NCBI GenBank assembly: GCA_050084515.1
Contig: CM114273.1
Coordinates: forward strand, 37,262,001 to 37,326,000
Origin: Blasia pusilla
Lineage: Eukaryota > Marchantiophyta > Marchantiopsida > Blasiales
Reading direction: 5' to 3'
Length of the DNA stretch: 64,000 nucleotides
In this document: piece by piece, positions 57,560 to 64,000 of the stretch
How the letters are laid out: each line of letters begins with the position of its first letter
Numbering within the stretch: the first letter of the stretch is position 1
Notes under the pieces: model-generated
The model's database searches: none
Told to the model about the DNA's origin: nothing
Seen by the model: only the letters and a program-made list of their open reading frames with translations
Translations under genes and position numbers: made by a program

Positions 57560-58860
57560 AATGGGCCACAGTTAGTGGATAATTTTGGCGGCAGCGATTG
57601 GCATGGGCAAAGACGTGGACAAACTCCGTAGGGGTAGGAAGAAGGTCATGGATCTTGAACCTTCGTGCATTGGGGAAGGTGTGAGGGATGTGTAGAATGA
57701 CCCTACAGGGCCAGATCTCCCACAAGAATTTGAGAATATAGGCGAATTCAATGAGTTTCCCGATCACGATGAGGGTTTTGGGGATGAAATGCCGATAAAT
57801 GAAAACTCCCCGCCCAAGACTCTTGGCAACTCATTGGAGGAACTAGACCTCGGAGGGGCCAACACCCAAGGAGTCATCTCTGGTGAAGAAGAAGATTAGC
57901 AAGGACGCTTGAAGGAAGGTCCCGAAGCTTTGATCAACCGCTCGCAAGTTTCAATGAGGTTCAACACGCGATCTTTGAGGCATTGAAGGACCAGCTGCAA
58001 ACCCAGATGGATTATGTGGTTGTGGAGACCATGAAGTCATAAAGCTCAACTTCAATGTCATCCCTGGGGTATCAATTGGGAGATGTGATATAGTGGCGAG
58101 ATGGATATCAAACACCACAATCAATGCGTAACGAAGGTAGAGCATGTTTTTGGGACTTACTAGGTTTCGAGAGCTAGTGGGAAGTTGAGGCCTCTTTGAA
58201 ATTAGAGGCAAATGCACTCACATGGTACTAAAATTTTTGTAGGAACTAGAATACCACAAAGCCAAATTGGGGAATTCTCACCTGAGAAATGAGGTGTTTG
58301 GCACATTAGGATCTCGCTTAGGATCAAGCCAGAATTTGGTTGTGGAAAATGAAATTTGGAAGATCCATTTCGAGTTTCATTGCATAGTTCTAGGAGACAT
58401 TGGCGATGATTGATGATATGCCAAACGCGGATCAAATCTTCAACTTTGTGGAGGCAATGCCATCCAAGCTTAAACGGAAATTGAGGGAGAAAAGTGCTAC
58501 GTCAACAACCAAGTTTGGGAAGCTAAAGGCGGCTATTGATATGGCTACTCAACTAGTGGAGGGCGATTTGAGTCTTGAGAAGCGAGACAAGATGGTCTAT
58601 GTTACAAAGGCAAGGGAATCATTTGGCACAAAAAACAAGAGAAAACCCGAAGAGACAAGGCTATATGTGGGATTAGAACCTAAAAGGTTCAAATCCCACA
58701 TATAGCCTTAAGGTCGCCCCTTTCTTAGAACAATCTCCAAGTTCTAAGAAAGGGGCGACCTTAAGTGAACCTGGCGCTAGAGGGTGTTATGTGTGAGGTG
58801 AACCTGGTCATTCCAAGGAGGAGTGTCCTAAGGCAGGACCGCCGCTGTAGCGAGCAAGAG
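57560..58860 (+). pseudogene. E5 gag
   Basis: Capsid part in several frames; the clearest open stretch (58400-58705) reads MIDDMPNADQIFNFVEAMPS and a Lys-rich continuation (KLKRKLREKSAT). A zinc knuckle at about 58776-58820 reads C-Y-V, a stop in place of the second Cys, then GEPGHSKEEC. Two adjacent fold-backs (58659-58765) interrupt the sequence between the capsid and the knuckle. Confidence 0.68.
58659..58765. repeat. Two adjoining perfect fold-backs inside E5 gag
   Basis: First: arms 58659-58674 and 58692-58707 (16 bp, GGCTATATGTGGGATT), with an inner GAACCT/AGGTTC pair. Second: arms 58707-58731 and 58741-58765 (25 bp, starting CTTAAGGTCGCCCC) with a 9-base loop. The second arm is a duplicate of sequence next to the first in reverse, as expected from strand switching during copying. 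Confidence 0.88.
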
Positions 58861-59019
58861 CAATCAACAAGGCCGAGGACGTTGACGTAGTAAGGGAGAC
58901 TAACGGCTTGATGTTTAGCAAGTTTGCTCAAAAGCCTTCAAGGATTGAGTTGAGGGAAGGCGACGAGCCTTCAAAAGAGTCACATAAGGATGCTAGTGAG
59001 TACCAATTCAAGTTGAGGT

Positions 59020-60500
59020 ACTAATTTCAGGAAAATCTATGGTTGCTTTGATTGACATCGGGCAACCTAAAACTTCCTAGATCCAAAGGTAGTGGAGAGG
59101 TTGGGAGTGCCAATAATCCACATGGAGCAACCCCAAGTTGTAATCTATGCGGATGGACACTCGAGAACCACCTCGAACCCAAGCGTTGAATATTAAGATG
59201 GTGATTCTAAGAGTGGAAGCCGAGTTTAGCACTAGGAAAAAAATTTCTAGTATGTAACTTAGGCAGCATAAATATGATTTTATCACTTAGGTTTTGGCGT
59301 AAACATGCCATAGTGATAAGATCAGACAAAGGCGTATTAGAGATTCCTCTTAGTGATGGAAATGCCATGAGGATTCTTAAGATTTAAGGCTCAAAGTTGC
59401 ATCCTCAAATTTTGACGATTAATCAAGTTAATCACATTGCCCAATTGATTTCAGCCAAGCAATTGGAAAAAAGATCTCAAGGGTGGGTTTCAATATTGGG
59501 GAGTCACGTTGAAAGTTGAGGAATATGAATTGGATGATGCATCACTAGAGGAGGAACTAAAAGGAAACCTTACACATAGAGAGTGGAAAATCTTGGAAGG
59601 CTTTGGGGTTGTCTCAACCTGAGAACTTCTGAAAGGGTTGCCTCCTAGGCGAGACATGGATCATAAGATTGAACTCAAACTCGGAACGGACCTGATTTCA
59701 AGGAGCCCATGGAGGATGACTCCCCAAGAAAGGAAACACCTGTATGAGCATATTAAGGCATTAGAGGAAAACGGGTTTATTCGCTCGAGTAAGTCGGCAT
59801 TTGGAGCCCCTTCCCTTTTCATCTTGAAGAAGGATGGGTCTATGCATATGCGCTTATGCATGGATTACAAGACATTGAGCAAAAAGACCATCAAGAACAA
59901 GTATGTGTTGCCTTTGGCAAATGACTTGTTTGATGTCATGGCGGGGTCCAAGTATTTTACCAAGATAGACCTAAGGCGAGGGTATTACCAAATCATAATC
60001 GTAGAAGGGAATGAACATAAGACCGTGATAAGGACAAGATTTGGATCCTATGAGTTCTTAGTGATATCATTTGGACTAACTAACACGCAAGCTCCATTCA
60101 TGACTCTCATAAATACTATCTTTCAAGATTTGTTAGATAGGGGATGAGAGGTGTTCTTTGATAAAATCCTCAAAGAAGTCTAGGGGCCTTTGAGGAAGAA
60201 CAATTTGTTCGTGAAACCTCCTAAGTGTTGCTTCATGGCCCAAGAAGTGGAATTCTTGGAACACATGTTTACAACAGAAGTATACGACGGAGTTCTAAGA
60301 AGCTTGAGGCTGTCAGGTTGTGCCCACCACCAAGGAATTTGACAGAGACAAGGTCATTTTTTGGATTTGTAACCTTCTATAGAAGAGATGTCCAGGATTT
60401 TGCCAAGGTTTTCAAACCTCTCTATGACTTGACACGGAAAGCAACGGTGTTCCAATGGTTTGAGGAGTGTCAAGAACTTTTGAGTAGCTGAATTTTCTAG
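59020..60500 (+). pseudogene. E5 protease and reverse transcriptase (broken)
   Basis: A protease trace reads ALIDIG at about 59045-59062 (usual L-I-D-S-G). RT is well preserved in 59638-60147: RSPWRMTPQERKHLYEHIKA, GFIRSSKSAFGAPSLFILKK, MRLCMDYKTLSKKTIKNKY and SKYFTKIDLRRGYYQI, typical of chromovirus-type Ty3 elements. The catalytic box reads FFDK (60154-60165) where YxDD is expected, so the second catalytic Asp is Lys, and a stop precedes it. The thumb-region motif TRSFFGFVTFYRRDVQDFAK is near 60350-60410. It is inactive. Confidence 0.83.
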
Positions 60501-61990
60501 TAAACAACTCTCCTAAACTCAAGTTGCCAAAAATCAGGGTCCCATTCGAGGTTTGGACTGATGCGTCTAACTTCGCAATGGGGGGGAGCTGCACCAAATA
60601 GATCAACTAGTTTCTTAGGAGTCACCAAGTTAGAGAACAACATGCCCACTCATGAGAGGGAGATGTATGAGGTGACCAATTTCCTCAATAAGTGGGAAGT
60701 TTATTTGCTACATAGTCCACACTTCAAGGTTTACACTGACAATATCACTTTCAAGTATTTTGCAAGTGACATTCTATCACCGAAACAACTCCAAAGGAAA
60801 GAATACCTAGCAAGGTTCCATATGGAAATATTCTATAAGCCAGGCAAAGAGAATGTGGTAGCAGACACCTTAAGTAGGCAAGAGCAATCAATACTTGTGA
60901 GCAACTTGGGTGACAGAAATCGATCGGAGAAGCTTGGTGAAGGAGGCCTATCGGCATGATGAAATCACCCAAGGATGGTTAGAGCCTATGAAGAGGGATG
61001 CAAGTGGGAGGCACATTACAATCGTGGATGGTATTATGAAATGGAAGCATCAAAGGATATACATTTCTGAGAGTTGAAGGACCAAGGTTCTCAAGGTTCA
61101 TCATAATGCACCTTGGATGAGACATCTAGGTCAGATAGCGACCGTGGACACCAAGTGTCTCTAAGTTTTGGACATGTCTATTTAAGATACTAGGAGTGGA
61201 TCTACTCTTAAGTTCAAGTTATAACTCGAACATGGAGGATCAAGAAAAACATTTAAACTTAGCGCTTGAGGAGTATCTACAAAACTATATTTCGGTAGAT
61301 CAAACAGATTGGGGAAAGCATTTGCGCACTCTTGGCAGAGTTTAAGTATACCAACTCCATGCATTCAACGACATGATACACACCATTCCTGTTGGTAGTG
61401 AGGTTCAATACTAGAACCCCAACGTGGTTCAAAGAACCAAAGGCATCTCAAGTGACGATTACCATGCCAACAGTTGAGGACTTCTTGGCAAAGTGGTTGC
61501 AAGACTACAGAGAGGCTTCCACATCGTTAGAATGTGACTTACGTCGCTACGAGCGGAAAACTAATGTTCATAGACTAGATAGTAGATGGGAGCTTTGAAG
61601 TTGGGGATCTCCCTTAGGTAAGACTAAGATCCCACCAATTATCTTCAAGTATCTTCAGGAAGGATGGCACCAGGATAAGCAGGACCCTCTCTCTTCTATA
61701 AGACATGTTGGATTCCTACTACCTAGCTAAGGACATGATGGTGTCTCCAAGGACGGAGCACATATTGATACTGGATGGGTGTCACCTTGCAGAGCGTACA
61801 AGATTTACTGCCGAGGAAGGCGGTGGGGCTCAAATCAGGTTACATGGAACCGTTATGGTGTACCTAGGGGGGTGCCAAGGCTCTCGAATTCACCAACATT
61901 TTCGATCCCCGTCTACAATCGGCCACAAGAGCCACTTGTATCCCATGACATTCCTTGTGTATAGGAACCTAGGAGAGTTATGAGTAAATT
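60501..61990 (+). pseudogene. E5 RNase H and integrase remains
   Basis: RNase H: FEVWTDASNFAMGG at about 60548-60590 (catalytic Asp kept), then NMPTHEREMYEV, KVYTDNITFKYF and KPGKENVVADTLSRQ (about 60840-60880). Integrase: HHNAPWMRHLG near 61100 and a late part near 61360-61520 (TPTWFKEPKASQVTITMPTV), with the catalytic core between them deleted or unreadable. Downstream to 61990 a basic segment (YCRGRRWGSNQVTWNRYG) could be a ruined chromodomain but is not convincing. Confidence 0.7.
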
Positions 61991-62948
61991 TGTAGATGAC
62001 GAGGCTGAAGAAATCATAGACTAGATCAAATGTACATTTCTGAGCTTCCTTCGGATGTAATAAAGGACAAGATTTTTTCAAACGATAATGATGTTTGTAA
62101 AATTTTGCTGAATATTTTTTTTGGACTTGTCGATTGTTTTCGTCTAGCTACTCAGAATGTTTATTTTCCAACCCGTCTGATTTCGATGGGTTGCAACTTT
62201 TCACTTTTTCACCACTGCAACTTTTTAACCATTTCCAAGCAACGTGTCGGATTCTGACAGGTTGGCTGCTTGAGTGATAGGACTCTTTCCCTGTAAGACC
62301 AACTTCTGAGCCATTATGGCGGGCTTCTTCACTTTTGGCTCGTTCCCCTAGTATTGTCAAACCAGTCGTAGGCTTCTTTTCTTCTATAAGATGTTCTGGA
62401 TTCCTACTACCTGTCGGATTGCCATTTCAGATTCCCAACCAATTGGATTTTTGTGGATGCAAAGTGGAATGGAATCACTCTGAAAATCTTTCCTTTATTA
62501 TGGTGAGCTTGCTTGTAAGGGATGCAAGCCATCTAATTCCGACGGGTTGTAAGAGTTGCAACCTGTAAAATTCCGACGGGTTGGGAGAGGTGCAGCTTTC
62601 GGTTTCTCAGATTTAGGATCTGAATGAAGGGACATCAGTTCCTCTTTACTCCATACAGGTAACAATCTTTTGGTTCAATTATTGTCTCCCGTGTTCACAT
62701 TTCACAAAGTTGGTCTTTATTTGAACCTTTCATTGAGATGAGATTGCTACTTCTGGTCAAATTATGTGCCAATGGTCCTCCAACAAAAATACTCGTGGGC
62801 ACAACTTACTGTAGACTGAGACAGGCAATGTGAAGAAACTTAGGCTCATATGGAGAGTGATGGAAAAATATTTGTAGTGGTCTTATGAAGTCTACTTGTT
62901 TTTCGCCCCCTGGAAAAAGGAGGTTTCTTTAGGCCCGAATGTGGACCA
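61991..62948. other. Spacer with scattered CCGACGGGTTG motifs
   Basis: No coding support. The word TCCGACGGGTTG and variants occur about five times between 62165 and 62585, some as short inverted pairs (ACCCGTCTGATTTCGATGGGT). TTCTATAAGA(C)ATGTTGGATTCCTACTACCT near 61696 recurs at 62373, showing a small duplication. Confidence 0.5.
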
Positions 62949-64000
62949 CTACCTACTCTCTTCTAAAGATTTCATGAATTTGAAAGCAAACAAAAATTTC
63001 AAATATGTCAAAAAGTTTTGAAGAGAGGAGGAAAATTTGGCCCTTTTTTTTGAAGAGAGACTCTCCTCTCTTTCTCTCCTATCTTCCTCTCTCCTGCCAG
63101 AATACCAACCCCCTATGGGTGAATCATCACTCATAAGAGTAGCATCACGTACCCTGCGACGCAACTCTCTATCCAAGATCCCATACCAAAACTGGATTGC
63201 CTGAGCCTCAATCACACCCTAGGTAACTGAAATCAAGCGTCGCATACAAGTGTATGCCTCATGAAGACTCTCACCAGTTTTTGCTCAAATTCCTGAAGAC
63301 TCCTTAACTTCTCTGTCTTCACTCCCTCATAGTTCTTCTTCAACCTCTTGAAGAACTCTGCAACCGGGATGAACGATGGTGGGGCACTAGTACCTCCACT
63401 AGAACCCCCACTGGTACCCCCACTCCGGCTCGTACTAGTACCACTCAACGTCTGGCTGGCTGACACACTAGTAGCACTACTACCAATACCACCATGGGTG
63501 ATAGACACATAGCTTGGAGACCAATATTTTCTCCACGCCTCAATCTCAGCAACATGGTCCCTCAAAAACACATGGTAATCGTCCATGGGTGGTCCCTCCA
63601 AGTGCTGAAACAACCTCTTCCAAGCCAAGAAGGGTGTAAACAATGTGGCGCTCCGCAACATCTGCATATCACACCACGTATCAAACTCTTGAATGAAGTC
63701 CTCCAACTCAATGGTGCCCACTGCACCCGAGTATTGTCGTGGGCCCTTGATGGCCCCATATATCCCGTCCATGTCCCAAATCAATGGAGCTGCAACACTC
63801 GATAACAACGTAGAAGACTCGGTGTTTGGAACACCCTCGTCCTCCTCTTTATCAACCGTCGGAAATGGAAATGGTAGCCGATACCTCAATCCACTCCGTG
63901 TAAAACCACCAATGTCCGTACCACGGTCCCCAACTAGACCACCAAACAACTCCGTGATGACCAACACCGATGCCGCACCACCACCAAATCACCATCACTA
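62949..64000 (-). pseudogene. E6: gag of an E1/E3-family element, runs off the window
   Basis: A 244-residue open stretch (63967-63233) followed, after a small frameshift, by a second (63215-62949). Recognisable gag blocks: LEDFIQEFDTWCDMQML, LFTPFLAWKRLFQHLEGPPM, EIEAWRKYWSPSYVS, a Ser/Gly/Thr-rich hinge, PVAEFFKRLKKNYEGVKTEK with LRSLQEFEQKL, and EAQAIQFWYGILDRELRRRV. These match E1 and E3 gag, so this is a third lineage of the same family and the least damaged gag in the window. It is cut off at 62.95 kb before any zinc knuckle or pol. The upstream end, including its terminal repeat, lies beyond 64 kb. Confidence 0.75.

Larger units (their letters stand above)
57539..61990 (+). mobile_element. 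E5: degenerate chromovirus-like Ty3 retroelement
   Basis: TGGTATTAGAGC at 57539-57550 is one base different from the usual plant initiator-Met tRNA primer site TGGTATCAGAGC and directly follows ...TTTACAACA, a plausible LTR end. Gag, protease, RT, RNase H and integrase remains follow in order on the plus strand. No 3' LTR was recognised before 62 kb. The 5' LTR start is unknown. Confidence 0.8.

Noticed and set aside
61740-61970. Possible chromodomain at the end of E5
   Set aside because: Only a basic segment is readable; the aromatic cage and folding pattern cannot be seen.
1-64000. CRISPR arrays, rRNA, tRNA genes, bacterial operons
   Set aside because: Looked for by eye and not seen; the window is eukaryotic and no cloverleaf with A and B boxes was recognised. 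A tRNAscan run would be needed to exclude tRNA genes fully.

Overview
The window is nuclear DNA of a green plant of the land-plant/streptophyte type. It holds a nuclear psaD gene with a chloroplast transit peptide, spliced genes with GT-AG introns, Helitron and CACTA remains, and LTR-type retrotransposons nested in one another. I cannot name the species. The retroelement make-up would fit a seed-free plant or charophyte relative, but that is an inference.

Positions 1-27.1 kb are a stack of transposons. A CACTA-type (TNP2) transposase relic on the minus strand (1-233 plus 7531-8690) is split by a 7.3-kb Ty3-like element, E1 (234-7530, plus strand, 4-bp target duplication TGCA). Next comes a short relic of the same family (E4, 8713-9405). 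Then comes a full-length sister element on the minus strand, E3 (9504-27139, target duplication TCAT). A solo LTR of another family (R1, 9831-19288) sits inside the terminal repeat of E3. A complete, young-looking Ty3-like element, E2 (10733-19188), sits inside that solo LTR.

Positions 27-55 kb are lower in repeats and carry the host genes: psaD (31868-32494, plus, no intron), a GRF/CCHC zinc-finger gene (34356-36690, minus, three exons), a zinc-independent quinone/alkenal oxidoreductase gene (45301-48505, plus, four exons), and a six-exon gene for a probable thylakoid-lumen protein with a twin-arginine signal (52598-54476, plus). Between them lie two more R1 LTR copies, a short Helitron, a roughly 0.94-kb tandem duplication rich in GCGAGT/GCAAGT words, and an isolated PHD-finger relic. 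From 57.5 kb there is a degenerate chromovirus-like retroelement (E5). The right edge carries an open gag reading frame related to E1/E3 (E6, minus).

The most interesting object is the E1/E3 family. E3 encodes, in order, gag with a CCHC knuckle, retropepsin, a C5-cytosine DNA methyltransferase domain, reverse transcriptase/RNase H, an HHCC-DDE integrase and a C-terminal PHD finger. A chromatin-writing and a chromatin-reading module thus sit in one retrotransposon. Both complete copies also have a split-direct-repeat layout (A1 - internal - B1 - A2 - B2, every B unit 128 bp) instead of two ordinary LTRs. The boundaries are fixed by target duplications and, for E1, by the reading frame restored at the empty site. 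All copies here are inactivated by stops, frameshifts or deletions.
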